DNA of 64,000 bases, from contig NC_088309.1 in NCBI RefSeq assembly GCF_910592395.1, positions 24,246,599 to 24,310,598 on the forward strand, given 5' to 3'. Within the stretch, counting starts at the first letter, position 1. Each line of letters opens with the position of its first letter. The notes beneath the pieces are model-generated. The model was not told where the DNA came from. It worked only from the letters and a program-made list of their open reading frames with translations, and ran no database searches. Shown piece by piece: positions 1 through 13,716 of this stretch. The stretch is from Lineus longissimus. Lineage: Eukaryota; Nemertea; Pilidiophora; Heteronemertea; Lineidae. The translations under genes and the position numbers were made by a program.

Positions 1-3000
1 CGCAATTCACATCTTTTCCAATGGGGTGACTCTGCCCATTGGACAACGCTTCCTTCCTGTTTTACATATATAGGAAAGATTACCACATTCATTAATAGAG
101 CAGTATCCTATTAATCAAACGTGTCAATCAGGAGCACATGCCTCTCTTTGTTGTGAAAGAAGTGAAAATGAGTGGAGCAGTGAATGACCATCCAAACATG
201 AACGTCAATTAATAGGTAATCAGGAAATGAAAGGAATTAAAAATGACTCACTGGAGGTGTTAATGTGTTTCAGCAGGGTGATTCAACCAGGTTTGTTCAG
301 CTTGGTCAAGACAATGCTGAACAAACAAGAAATAAGATTAGTTGACTGGGTTTCAAAACCTGTTCTGAGGGATCAATGCTGTGAGGTAGCAGGCATGGCT
401 AATTGGATTCGTAAAATAAACAATAAACAAATGAAGTTATACATATTTTGAAAAATTCAAAAAATTTAAACGTTTTCTTTGATTCTTCAAATATCATTTT
501 AATGATTGCTTCATTCAAAATACATTCAATTTTCTAGCATGTGAATGGTTTCCACACTACACTCACATAAAGATTGATGTGAAGGATGTGATGCATGTTT
601 GAACTAACTTTTCTCACCATGGCTCAGCTTTTCCTCCAAGGACGAAATACTAAGAAATATCTCCACACAAAGAACACTTCAAACATATTTTTTCCAACCA
701 GAACAACTTATTGTATCAGAATTATAATATTGCACTCAAAATGCGAAACAAAGATATTTCCTTTCAAAATCTTGAGCACACTTCACACATTGTTCAGTGA
801 ACCAGGACCTAATAACAAATAAACACTAATCAGGGGCTGTTCATGGTAGCCTGACCAATTAGTACATGTAAGTTGGATTACCCCTGGCTAACCCTCAACA
901 AAAGCATGTATTTAGCCCTCTTTACTATAAATATAAAAGGGTCCTAAAACAACAAAAGTGGACAAACATCCTTACCATAATTGGTATATAAGCACATTGC
1001 CCAACTTGTGTTTTTATCTGTTAAGTTCCCCCAGAGTCTTTCTATACAAAGACTCTGGTTCCCCCATGGAGAGCCAAACCTTTGTTCCTGTCCAATGAGC
1101 ATTTGTTATTGTCAGGTGGCAGGGTCAAAAGAAAGGAAGAACAGATTACCTCACAGAAAAACACCTCTACCCCAATCAAAAGAGCTGTGCAAGTGATGAC
1201 AAGTTTAATTTTCAGCTAGTGTAATCGTTGAATATCGTGGTTATAAACATTGTAGTTGTACAACAAATTATAACACAAAAACATAATTGATACACAAACT
1301 TCTAATCCTGTAAAAGGGGTCTACCTGTTCTGACACAATCTTTACAAAATATTTTGGTTGAATCAATGCTGATGGGAAAATCCTGTATAAAATTGAATGC
1401 GACCATGATACACAGACAATCTCAAACACATTGAATTGACCAATTGTTGAATTTAGATGATCACCACTGAAAAATTAATTTTGTTCCTAACAAAGCTGCT
1501 ACAACCCCTCCCAATAAGAAAATAGACTTTCCCACTATTATCTCTCAGTTGCATATTTCAACATACACTTCAGCCTATCTGTACAATTTAATGTCTGACT
1601 GTCATGTATACATAATACTGTGTTTGTACAGTATAATTTGCAGCTTGCAGGCTAGATCTAGCACAAAGACCATGATATGCTGGCTAATCACTAGAGCATG
1701 TTATAGACGCCATACAAAGCTGTAATAGCAAACTGGCATGCAAATAATTTAAAGGGGAGTAGTGGAAGAGAGGATTGTTTTAGGCAATGCTTGCCTGTGG
1801 CTGTGATTTATTTGTTCAAATGCTACATACTGCCTATCAGAAAATAATCCTTCGATGCTAGGCTTATTACTGCTTTATTGCTGCTTCAGAGTTCAGTTTT
1901 ATCAATGTAGCCTAATGCTTCATGTCCAACTAAATCTTGAAACAAAAATGGAACCTCAGGAAATTGAGATGAAAAGTATCTTTAAAATGGCCAAGCGACT
2001 TCCCCGGCCCTGGGGCACTGAACTATTTAAAATTTTGCCAATCTGAATAACAAAGCAGCAGCTAAAAATCAAACACCTTCTTTCTTAGGAGATGGACAAA
2101 TTCAAGTTGAAATATCCAATAATGACGCCCTAGAGGGAAACACGATGACCAAATTCCTAGTAGGCCAGGCACTTTTTTCAACCAGGATATGTAAGATATG
2201 AAAATATATATATTTGGACACTGTTGATCAAAAGAAAATTGCTTCAATTTTTAATCTTTCAGACTACAGAAACCGACATGTATTATGTCCCAACGGTCAA
2301 AATGAACATGGCTGTCAATAAAAACCTTAGTGCTGTTCCTTCTTATAGTCAACATGACTGTCCCTTTAAATTATCAGCTCTGGGACACGCACACTTTGTA
2401 CCTATACCTCAGATCAATGTAAGGATTCACTTTTGTCGAATAAATAACATGTATATATCCATATACCTGACGAACATCATGAAGCATCTTGAAGTACAAA
2501 GATTCACCTAAATGTCAACGATTGACAATTTTACGAAAATGAATGGTTGAAAAAAACACAAACATATCAAAGCAATATTCCCATTGTGCGAAACAGACAC
2601 AGCAACAATATAATAATTTCCAAATATTCACAAAACAAAGACATGTACTCACAAAATAAATATCGTCCATAAAACCTTGTTTATCCCGTTAATAAATCGG
2701 GAAATCGGAATCGCTATGATTACAGGATGCAGCTGTAAAAATGGCACTTAGTCAAGGCAACGTTATCGAGTGAGCTGATGACACACCAACAGTGTGCTAT
2801 GAAGTTACACCTCCGTGCAGTGTAGAGGTCAATTTTCTACAATTGTATACAAAGGGAGAGCACACAGTGTAAAAGCATTGTACACTATGCACAGGATCGG
2901 CTGTGCATTGTGATAAATGCAAAGCGAGTGGTGTACCAGAGGATTTTGCTGGCAGCCCAGCTAGCTTTGTTCGAAGAGGCCATTGGCGGGATAGGCAGCT

Positions 3001-3960
3001 GCATCTGCATATTGATTTCTAGAGCTAATTTGTGACATGTTTAAGATCAGGGTGGGATTGTAAGAGAAGAAAGGGTTTCATTGCATGAGTTATTGGAAGA
3101 TGTGATTGATGAAATCTATTATAGTTTTGATATTGATATATTGATATTGATGTGACGGAGTAACCAGCCTAAGGGATGGCAATAGAAGCATGTGTACCAA
3201 CAACCTTAATTTCATGTTATTTTGTTTCTTTTAAGCATAGTGAAGTTAATCCAACAGAAGGGAGAAGGATGTTGCTGGACTGCCAAATCCCAACCATGCA
3301 AATATCATGTCAGAACTGCTCCTTTTGTCATGCAAACCTCTGCCTTGTGGCCATGAGAAATATCGGCCTTTTGTTATTAAAATTGGGTCCTAAACCATTT
3401 GACAAGAGTGACCAGCTAAAAACAATAGCTTTTAATACTATAGCTAACTCATATTTTCAATGTATATGAACATGATGAATGCATGCAGAGGTTTACTGCT
3501 GGCTGAAGCCTTTGTGGTTGAGCAGTTGAGTCTAATCATGTAAATGATCTCAATTTAGCATTGTGTTTCCTTTGTTGCATCTTGTAAAGGAGTTGAACAT
3601 GTTTTAAAGGGATAGTCCCCTGGTTTTCCTCCTTAAGTGGGCTTTCGGAGAGAGGCCGCAAATATAATGTGTACATGCATGAAGTCATAATAAGCATTAG
3701 CACCTGTCACTTGTGTGATGGAGTTGGTAACTCCCACCGATTGCGTAGGATTTCTCCTGGAGTGCGGGTGTCTTCCTTCAGGACATTCCAAGTTGCCAAA
3801 TGTCATTGTCGGAATGTGCAACAATAAAAATTTTTTTAAAGAAACTTAGTTAAATTTGTTTTTCTTCTTAACCTGCCTGATGGGGCACTGACACAACCTG
3901 AATATTTTTAGAATGGAGTGCTGCACCAACACCAACAATTAAACCTGGCACCCAATGATG
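1..3960. other. non-coding stretch, no gene recognised
   Basis: No ORF here resembles a known protein; the longest open frames (under 100 codons) have no family motifs and are read as chance. A good TATA-like sequence (TATAAATATAAAAGG, 926-940) has no recognisable gene beside it. Around 2690-3000 the base composition is richer in CpG and includes an E2F-like TTGGCGGGA with an inverted CCAAT box (about 2980-2992), which could be a regulatory element or a distant first exon. A short TTGATAT microsatellite sits at about 3127-3152. Confidence 0.5.
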
Positions 3961-3967
3961 GCCAGGT

Positions 3968-4135
3968 CATATAGTTGCAAACAAATATGGTAGTCACGGG
4001 ATTCGAAACCCTGACATTTCTATCTAAAGGCCAAGGCCTTAACCAAATGGTCATATGGTTGCAGCAAACATGGCAGTCACAGGATTCGAAACCCAGACAT
4101 TGCTATTCAAAGGCCAAGACCTTAACAAAGTGGTC
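3968..4135 (-). repeat. tandem dimer of a tRNA-like SINE unit
   Basis: Two 84-bp units (3968-4051 and 4052-4135) repeat head to tail. Read on the minus strand, each carries an A-box-like stretch (TTGGTTAAGGCCTTGGCC in one unit) and, about 30 nt on, a B-box-like GGGTTTCGAATCCC, at the spacing of the internal RNA polymerase III promoter of tRNAs. A proper acceptor stem and a clean cloverleaf are not obvious, so this is more likely a tRNA-derived SINE fragment than a functional tRNA gene. The two copies differ at several positions, so the duplication is not recent. Confidence 0.6.
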
Positions 4136-4139
4136 ATTA

Positions 4140-7100
4140 GTTCACTCGCTTACAAGTAGGCCTAGTTGCAGAGAATGACACAGGTTCATTTGAATTCTGT
4201 ATTTAAGAACCGGTTTTCGTTTGGAAAACTTTAAAAAATGTGATAGAACATAGACTCCAACCCCCTTCAGGTTTGCAGGGTTAGTGGGGTTAAATTGATA
4301 TGATGATAATATACACATATTGATGTTGACTCAACACTTCAAATAAAGAAAAGTCTTGACACCATGCCATATTGACACAAAGTCCATACAAAGTTGGAAT
4401 TTGTTCTGACTTGATAACACCCTACAACAATGTACAAGAATACAATAATTTGGAATTGTCGCCAGTTTAACAGGAAATGTTATTTCAAATGTGCTTATAT
4501 ATATTGCGATAGCATCAAGTCAAATGACATTTCATGAATAGACTGGGCACTATTGCAACGTGTTTTGTATCCAGTTGTACATGTGCATAGATTAGCATAA
4601 AAACATGATCACGCCTGAACACCAAAATCCAGCATTACCTCGTTAAGAACATCACCTTGTGTTCCTAAGTGCAGAGTGCCTCCATTATTCCTCCGCAGAG
4701 AAAACAGATTCTTGGTATGCTTGTTTCAAGGCTGATGTTTGCATTCATATCTAGAAATACTGCAATGGCCTCCATTCAAGCACCATAGCTCTGATTAAGG
4801 GTAAGACCGTGAGGTGAGCAACAGAATCAAAAGTCCATTACTTAAATACTATACGTGGATGGAGGTCTTAGTATGAAACTTCAACCATTGTGTTTCTGAT
4901 TCTTCTGACTAAAGACAACGGCCAACTACCCTAAGGCCACTCAGCGCTGATGACCGAGCTGAAAATAACTCAGAAGGCTAGGGATACCAAGACGCCAGGA
5001 GAGCCACTTCTACTTACTGACCACCACACTCCATCAATCTCAGCCACTGTAACTACCTGAGCAGCCAATAAGACAAGCATACCAATTCCACGAGGCGGCC
5101 ATTACGGTCACTCAACAATAATTACAAGGAAGGCAAGATATATTGCTGGGACGTCCAAGCCAGCCGCAGAATGAGGTGGCAAGAAATGAAGAGTTTCATT
5201 GCATAAACACGATATGCGCCATATCCAAAAGGAGTTAACCATACCATGGCATTGCCAAAATGATGACTCTATTGTCCTTCAAATTTCAGAGCATTAGTAA
5301 AATTTTGATGATACAAAGTGATGTGGGCAATATCTTTGATAAAGACTCTTAATGTTTATGCGAACAGTCCACCTAGCACCCATACCAGCACACGCACATG
5401 ACTAGGAAAATAAGCTCATGGTAAAAGGCAGGTGACATGTCAAATCAAACACCATTAAATCATATATTAATGTCAGGCAGGGTCAATATGTATTGTAGAT
5501 TAGAATATCTGTGGCCTCTGGTTAAACTTGGAATGTGCCAAAGAACCTCTGTAGGAAGGCCAACTTAACACTCATTGGGCTACATAAAGTTGTTGTTCTC
5601 CTAACATTATAAGAGTAAAATCATCTAGTAAAAGGGTTAAAATGTCCGTTTGGTGAGAGACAGATCAAGTTGTGACTTGCAACTGGCGTCCTCCATTATT
5701 CCATATGTAACATCTGCTCTCTGATCTCGTCCCACCCATTGTCACGGATAATGACTGATGTAATTAGATTGTTATTGATAGCACAGGAGATACCATATTA
5801 ATTGGAGACAACCAAGGTAATCCTGGACCACATTTCCTTCAATTATCAGCAGATCTTTGTCATTTTGATAAGCTGTGCGTGATTCATCCAAACATTACGT
5901 ATCCTGTCTTTTCTTTTGTGACATAAATATGTATGAACAGGCTGGGAAAGGTGCTATAACTTCTCATGGGGGTGCCATACATGCAGATCTCATTAATGTA
6001 ACAGGAGATACATTATGTTTGAAGAGACCTTTCTTTGTGACCAAATATCAACGAGGTAGAAACTAAATCAAGCCAAAAATACCGGCCAGCACTAACGCCA
6101 ATTTACGCCTTTATAGTACGCATGTACATTCTGCATGTCAGACATTCAACAGACCATCAAACACTACACACTGAAGAGACCACACTGATTAATCCAGCAC
6201 GCACAAATGACCGTAATATTCATAATAATTCGCGTCTTGGCATGCATTGGTTATTAAAGACTCCCAGAGCAGAATCAATCATTCTATTTATCCAACACTC
6301 CATGACTTGATACATGTTGATGTTCTCAATCCATTCGCGTGGACGGGACTGACTGGCTCCATAGGATCATTGGCGCTGGGAGAGATGAGTGACTGGGGAA
6401 ATGAGGGCAGTAGAGATGGGTTAGTGAGGATGAGAACACAGTGGCGGGGATGGTGGAGATCCAAGGGGCTGGGTGCCCTAGACACACTGGTCGAAATTTG
6501 ACGAAATACTGAACAGTTTTGTCCTGCGAGGGAGGAGGGCTATAGGCTCTCTGGAGGCAATTCTTAAATCTGCATGAAAAACACTTCCCATGCTCGATAA
6601 AGCCACACTACCAATCAGGGGCATGACACCGTACAATAACAAATGCCATTAGATGAACAACAAGACATGAAATTCTCAAATATGTATATCGAATCACCAA
6701 AGTACATGTAGTTGATTTGCAAATAATGATGTTATCGGCTGAATTGAATACCAGAATCCGATTATTGGGAGTAATGGAGAGGATACAGTTCTGCGAACAA
6801 TATTGCACCATTTTATCTTGGCTTGTCATTGTGCAAGAGGTTTTCAGCCTTGCCTGACAAGAGCTTTTAAATTTGTGGTGTAAGCAAATTACGGAGCAGT
6901 GCTTCATACCTAATAGCTTTAGCTCGAACCGTGATACCACAGCCTCCCGAGTGCCAGGGTACAAATGAAACCTCTCAGCCATTCTCCCCGAGGTGCTGGC
7001 CTATGACAGTGGTGAAATGCCTCCGCGTCGACACAATTGACACAATACCCTATCGGCCGACTTGGATGTTCTCTACTGCAAATCTTTGCAGCACCAACAA

Positions 7101-9150
7101 ACATTATTCATAGATTTTCACAGGGGGGACTAATTTGTGGCAAGGGAGGGCCAATACAAATTGGCAATCAAAGGATCAGGATCCTGGTTGCCCAGACTCC
7201 AGATTTGATGACCATTCCCTGCTGATTTCGCTGCAATTTTTTTTCTCGGCTAAGTGATCCTTGCACCTGGTTCGGATGAGACTTCCTTTGCCCTCAGGCA
7301 GTGCACCTAGAACAACCTAGATCACTTTGGATGGTTCTCGGTTCAATACCACTGATCAGCCAAGTAAACAATTACATATTATCTCTATCTTTACCATAAA
7401 GTAAATTGTCTGAGGTATTTTACAGAAAAGTACTGTTCTGCAAATCATTTGGGTGGCATGAAGAAGGTGTCCTGTTTGGGCACCAAGGAATTTCTTCAAA
7501 TGCATGACGTCATACTTCGTATGTTCTTTATCAGACCTTGGACCCCTTGACAAACGATAGCATCTTTAGGTTTATAGGCTTTAATGCAGATGAAGCATCT
7601 TGAAGCCCCAAGGGTTAAAATTCTGATGTGCTAATTACCACTGGAAATGAGCAGGTGAATTGTGAATGTTGACCCTTCATGGTTCAATAGCACTGATCAT
7701 CACCACTCTTCTTCAATCCCTTGCCTGGTCCACTTATCACAGCTTCAATCAGCCAACCTGACAAATCAGTCTCTATCTTAAACCTGGTGCCCCAATGTCT
7801 TAAATTCCCCGACATGGACAACCAATATTGCCATCAACAACTAATATCGCCCTGGACAACCAATATCAGGTCTTATCCTTTGACCAACCCCTAGCTTCTG
7901 TGGTAGATGAATCACACACAACCAGAATGCTATCAACGATAGCCCCAGATGATGGCATCACTTTCTCTCAATCCTCTGCCCCAGTACACTAATCACGGCT
8001 TCAGTCAGTCCACCTGGCCAATCTGTAAAGCGCTAATGAATATTGATTTCCTCTGATTACTGTGGTTTAGACCTCTCACTGCCTCATGAACCCAACCAAG
8101 CACCTGTGTGGATGCCACAGGCAAAAGCTGATTTCTCTAGTCTGGAGTCTATGGTGCATGATAGCTTAGTAATCCGCTTAGCCAACAAGCTCTATGTACA
8201 TAATTATATACCATCTGAGGTAATGGATTGATACTGTAGACCCCAGATATAACATTACACATGACATGATAAAAACTCAACAACTCAATAAAATGATAGA
8301 ATAATACATGAGAAAGCAAGGTATGCAGTATTATGAAATATTCACCATGCTATAAAGTGCATGAACAGCTTTTTTTTACTTCAAGTGAACGCATTTGCAG
8401 GAATAATCAATTTCTTAATGACACAGGCATTATCATTATTCTCACCAACAAATACTTTATATATATAAAACTCTGAAAATGTCAACTTACAATATCACCA
8501 GCTGTCAACTAACTAGGTATCATGTATCATCCATTTAACTTGCTTTGAGCAAGGAACACTATCTCACAATGATGAGGAATTTTTTTATGACTTTAGCCTA
8601 CTTGAAGTATAATTTCTTAATTTCTATAAATGAACTTGTGTGTTCCAACCGCAAGCGCTGATATCATAAAGCTAATTAATTTGATTGTAATGACAACTAA
8701 ATGGCAGAGGTAGAATATAACGAGGGTTGTAATTAAATATTTAACATCAGCTTCGCTCTGAAGATCAAGATCAATAAAACTCTCAGGTTGTGCCCTGACT
8801 ATAGACAACTCAACGAGTGAACTTTTGACACCCGGCATAATCCACTCATGAGATTGAGAGGGCACAAGGGCAGATGGTAGAGACTGGTCACTCCCTTCCC
8901 AAGAGGATAAAATTATACTCAGATTTGCCTTTCATCTTCCCAGGGTCACACTTTGATGACTTCCAGTGATTTGATAACAATGACGGCATGAAATTGAGCT
9001 TCCTGGCTCATGGTCAGCTTCTCTTTGTTCACTTTGAGACCTCTCGGCTGATATAGAACAGCACATTGGGTAGCACACTCACTGACACCAACCTTTTATA
9101 GTAAGTCACAACCATGAAATAATAGTAGGGGTGTAGAAAGGGAGATTTTT
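4140..9150. other. non-coding stretch with diverged local duplications
   Basis: No protein-coding gene is recognised. The 124-codon minus-strand open frame at 6608-6982 has no family resemblance. A segment near 7695-7775 resembles one near 7960-8020 (both carry CAATC...TGCC...ATCAC.GCTTCA.TCAG), a decayed duplication about 255 bp apart. A perfect cAMP-response-element palindrome, TGACGTCA, is at 7505-7512. Confidence 0.5.
7505..7512. promoter_or_regulatory. CRE palindrome TGACGTCA
   Basis: A perfect eight-base CREB/ATF site within ATGCATGACGTCATAC. No gene is recognised next to it. One such palindrome by chance in 64 kb is not improbable, so function is only possible. Confidence 0.25.
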
Positions 9151-9156
9151 CAGCCA

Positions 9157-9870
9157 TTGTTTACTGCTGCAGCTCTACTGCTTCAGCAATTACACAGGTA
9201 TCAGCTCTCCTCTTCAGCTCTACTACTGCCATTTCACAGATGTTTGCTTCTCTCTGCAGCTCTACTGCCTCTGTCTTTACACATGTTTACTGCTACCGCT
9301 CTATTACTTCAGCAATTACACAGATATCAGCTCTCCTCTTCAGCTCTACTACTGCCATTTCACAGATGTTTGCTTCTCTCTGCAGCTCTACTGCCTCTGT
9401 CTTTACACATGTTTACTGCTACCGCTCTATTACTTCAGCCATTACACAGATATCAGCTCTCCTCTTCAGCTCTACTACTGTCATTCCACAGATGTTTGCT
9501 TCTCTCTGCAGCTCTACTGCCTCTGTCTTTAAACATGTTTACTGCTACCGCTCTATTACTTCAGCAATTACACAGATATCAGCTCTCCTCTTCAGCTCTA
9601 CTACTGTCATTCCACAGATGTTTGCTTCTCTCTGCAGCTCTACTACCTCTGTCTTTACACATGTTTACTGCTACCGCTCTACTACTTCAGCCATTACACA
9701 AATATCTGCTCTTCGCTACAGCTCCATTGGATCTGCCGTTACACAGTTATTTGCTTCCCTCTGCCATTACACAGCTATTTACTAACCGCTACATCTCTAC
9801 TGCCTAGACATAACACCAAGATTTGCTATTGCTTCCACTCTACCATTAGACAGCTATTTGCCTTCCCTGA
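9157..9870 (+). repeat. higher-order minisatellite, 126-bp unit built of three ~42-bp monomers
   Basis: About four well-conserved 126-bp units lie in tandem, followed by decayed monomers to about 9870. Each unit contains three related monomers of 42, 40 and 44 bp, all variants of CAGCTCTACTACTGCC followed by TTACACAGAT and TTTGCTTC. Because 126 is a multiple of three, frames stay open for 181 and 216 codons and give a leucine/serine-rich repetitive translation in two frames. That is an artefact of the period, not evidence of a gene. The downstream monomers are more diverged than the core units, as expected when the higher-order unit was amplified later than the monomer. Confidence 0.85.
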
Positions 9871-12800
9871 GAGCAATGCCTCAGCTCGATAAATCCATAC
9901 CCTTTCCATCACTTCTTCGCATACAGATCACATCTCTGACTCTCATTCGCAATCAATACTTGAATTAAGACTAACCACATTGCTATGACTAGTTGCCAGC
10001 GTTCATGATCTTTAAATATTGCGGAAAATTGATTAAAGCGTATTGAATGGATGTAGCTTTGCTCAATATCATCTCTAGTGTGTCAAGTCAGTTCAGTATC
10101 TCAGAGAAGTTCAATTTGATTAAAAAGCAAATATTTCACTCAATTATAACCTATCATTATGGAAATCATTACAAGAATGCCTTCAATGGCTGAAGACGAA
10201 ATCATTATAAATGTTTCAACATGTCCCCAGGAAAATACCTAATCACTCACCCGATATTTTTTGGTTGTGAAATCAACACCAAATCTTTAGGCAAGTTGGT
10301 CAATCAAAGCATAAACTATGCAAATCCAAGATGGCTCACACAGCTGCCAAGCTGGATGAGCAGACAGGCGGGAACAGTTTTGGTAAAATGGGAAATATGT
10401 CAATTTAATATGAATCAACATGTACCCAATGTGATCAACTAATAGGACCTCATTTTACTTTCTAGTCAACATCGCTGGTGTCTGAATGACTTTATTTGTC
10501 AGCTCCCAACATAGCTCTTTATCATTTGCAGCGGATAGCTTTAGGCCAAATGGAACAATTTCTTAGGTTCACTCTCTCAGGGCAATGAGGCATGTTTTGC
10601 TTTTATCTGTGGTAAATTTGTTGGCAACACTGGCTAACGACCACTTATTTATATTGAGAACTTTGGACATGTTCAAGAGGTTTTATGTCAGACCATTAAA
10701 ACACTAATTTATGATTGTGAATTCAATCATGAGTTTATTTCAACTACTAATATCAGCAGTGCAATTGCAACTACAGTAGAGCCTCTCTATAAGACTGAAG
10801 ATCAAACTCACAACATCAGATGTAACAAGCGAGTAACATTTTTGGTCTTTCCAATGTGCCACTCTATAAACTGCTGGCCAAAGACTAAGGTTTATCACTG
10901 CGGTTTCACAATGTACTGATTATCGCCTTGAAAGTTATTTGACCTGGGGCAAATTGACATAGAAGCCAAGTGGTGAATCAACTTCATCATTCCTTCACTA
11001 AGTGGGCAAAACCATTGACACAACAGAGTCAACAATATTTTCCTATATCACCTCCCCGCAAAAAGTCAATCATTTTTATTCATTTGACACTCTGACTAAT
11101 GTGTGTAAAAAGGCATGACATTATCCTCTCTTGTGTGAGTCAACGCGAGAAGACATTTTCTGAGATATTTTTCTGTGGCACATTGAAAGCTACCTCATCT
11201 TGTAGTGCAATAATACAAATCCAGAGTATCAAAGGCCAACTCCTATCTCTAATGCCAGGCAGATTGTACCCGATTTTTTACTAGCTGGCTGCTAACAAAC
11301 CAGACACATTGGAAACAGATCCAAATGCGGCTCGATATTTCGTCCTTTTATTTACAAAGCATACGCCTTAACCATTTAGCCATTGGGATCGGAATCGTGG
11401 GAGAGAAACGTTGTTCCAAGAAGTCTGATAATGACTGAGCCACTGTTAGTGATAAACACTGAATTTATTCCAGCCAGAAGCATAATATATTGACTGGAAT
11501 GAATAAATAAACCACAACATGCCTGTTGAGCTAAACTATAATTGTCTTCGATGGTTGCTAATGTTTTCACTGTCATGAATAACTCATGGGTGTGAACATT
11601 TTCCAGGCGAATTTATTGGTATGCTGTGTATACCTTTGTCAGGCGGGAAAAATTGGCAAATAAATAATAAATTCGTAGGCAAAGCACAGTGTTGTTTTTC
11701 AGCAGGGCAAATTGACATTCTGACTTTTTCCAATATTGTTGCCAGATGAGTTATTTTTGTTGTCAGAGTAGAGTGGGTTGACTCGACTGAATATCAGATG
11801 TATATCCCCAAGTCTTTTTTTCCCTTAAACCCACATAAAAACAAACCATATACTTGCATCTGCGGGCAAATTTCATCCACTCATAGTATATCAAGTTTCA
11901 ATGACGAATATTCCTAAAGGCAATTCAGAATCAGTGGCAGATGCATCAAACAGCTCTAACCAGAAAGCGCTGAATATGTGATCTTGAAAACGAGGCAGAG
12001 TCTGGCTGCCCTCCCCAACAAAAAGAAACTAAGTTGACAAAAGGGGGGTAGGGGGCCAGGGCGCCTCATTTGCCACTTCTTCAATCAGCCATTGAGAATA
12101 GATTTATGCATGGAAATTGTCAGCCTTAATCATCTTCCAGAAACATAGTAACACACAAAGTGAGCTTGATCAGTCTCTGCATAATTTGATTCATTTGGCA
12201 GCAGCACAAGTATTGTAACGTTAAAGCATACTGACAGGGCGAGACTTATTGATTTAGAGCCAACCTCCTCACATAATTGAAAGAAAAGCACTCCATGTGG
12301 CAATGTCAAATATTGCCACATTTTGCTAGATACAGTTCACAGATGGATGCGAGGGATGCTACAGGTGAGCTAACAATCAGGAACACAAAGATATTGATAT
12401 TTTTGGCTTGTCAACAATTACTTGTAGTACTTTTTGATAGGAAGGCAATATCAAACCAACTAAGTGTGTGCAAAGATTTATCAATATCTTACCTTTACTT
12501 TAGTGAGTTATAATCTTATCACATCAATTTGTATTCTACTTCATTGATTAATCATTAATCAGGAATGTATGTTGACATTTGTGCAGACAAACAATCTTGA
12601 AAATGACACCGTCAATATTGTCCAATTAATAAATAGTTTTGTCACCCACAAAAATATACAATGAATTGGATAAGAATACAAGGTTCAAGAGGCGGACTTC
12701 ATATTGACTCCATAAACACATTCTGAGTTCAATACTAAACTGTGCTCTGATCACTTTGTGAATGTTAACACTTGATTGGTCAAGATGATGAGTGGCTGCA

Positions 12801-13716
12801 AATGAAGATGTCACCGTATTTAGGCGTCCAGCTTCACCAAGTTGAAAAACCAGCCTTTGAGGGCATTTGCATCTGAAAGAGCCTTTGATGTTGAAATGAT
12901 GTTGGGTAGGTTGACTAGAAAATAAACGTTCAGGTTTTACTGATACTTCATGGTACATGAGCTTCCCATAATTATAGGGACTTCCATGACATCCTTCTCT
13001 CATGTTTATGTTTATTATATAGGTTATTATCATTTAGAAATAAAATCATTCTCTTAATGACATGAATGTGTTGACTTTGTCTATTTCTCTGCATGTGTAC
13101 GCATGATCAAAACCCACAGGTAGCAAACCCCCTTGCACAACTGGCAAATATTAAAAGCAAAGGTTTGTAGTCCCCCCAAGCATCCTTTATAGGCAAGGAC
13201 ATAAAAATTGTACTGAAGCAGAGAATCCAAGGGCATTCTTCAAAGGCAATATCCCCCTCACCGAGTCCAATTCCTCTTTAAGACCAGAGAGTGCTTGAGG
13301 AGAATTCCACCAAGAAAATCAATAATCTTGCCTGTACTATAGCCATGATTGATAAAGTGAGGTCTGCACTGTCAGGTTGTATCTGCGACGAGAAATCCCT
13401 TAAGGCTTTGAACAACCAATGAAATAGTGTCTCGATCATACTCACACGGAATAAGCTAACATGCAACCAAATCGCTGTGTTGATATGTAGGGATAGAGGT
13501 ATAGTGCATCAGGTTGCAAAGCAATTTTATTGGCTTACAATGCAGAAACACAAAATAGCAATTTCTTTCTCTTGCCAGCAGTGAGATGTGGACATATAGG
13601 GTGTCTTAGAAATAAGCAGTGCCCTTTGCTGTTGATGGTTTGACGGTAAATTGTTCGCAAATCAAGTCGTCTCTCCTGTGTTGTTGTGAATCCTGCAGGG
13701 TTGATGAAATAAAACT
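9871..13716. other. non-coding stretch, no gene recognised
   Basis: No open frame resembles a known family; the longest (minus strand, 12626-13033, 135 codons) has no motif. The only feature of note is a weak tRNA-like remnant at about 11325-11395. The rest is AT-rich sequence with no visible structure. Confidence 0.45.
11325..11395 (-). repeat. possible tRNA-derived SINE remnant
   Basis: On the minus strand ATGGCTAAATGGTTAAGGC resembles a tRNA A-box region. About 35 nt further on, ATATCGAGCC is a poor match to the B-box GGTTCGAATCC. The layout recalls the better-preserved unit at 3968-4135, but the sequence is too degraded to be sure. Confidence 0.3.

Noticed and set aside
3968-4135. Functional tRNA genes
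   Set aside because: Promoter boxes are present, but no proper acceptor stem or anticodon arm could be drawn; called as SINE remnants instead.
6608-6982. 124-codon minus-strand frame
   Set aside because: Cysteine-rich but without any ordered domain pattern; overlaps other frames equally open.
9157-9807. 216-codon and 181-codon plus-strand open frames
   Set aside because: They run through a 126-bp tandem repeat whose period is a multiple of three; two frames stay open at once and neither resembles a protein.
12626-13033. 135-codon minus-strand frame
   Set aside because: No recognisable family and no supporting signals; length is within chance for 64 kb searched in six frames.
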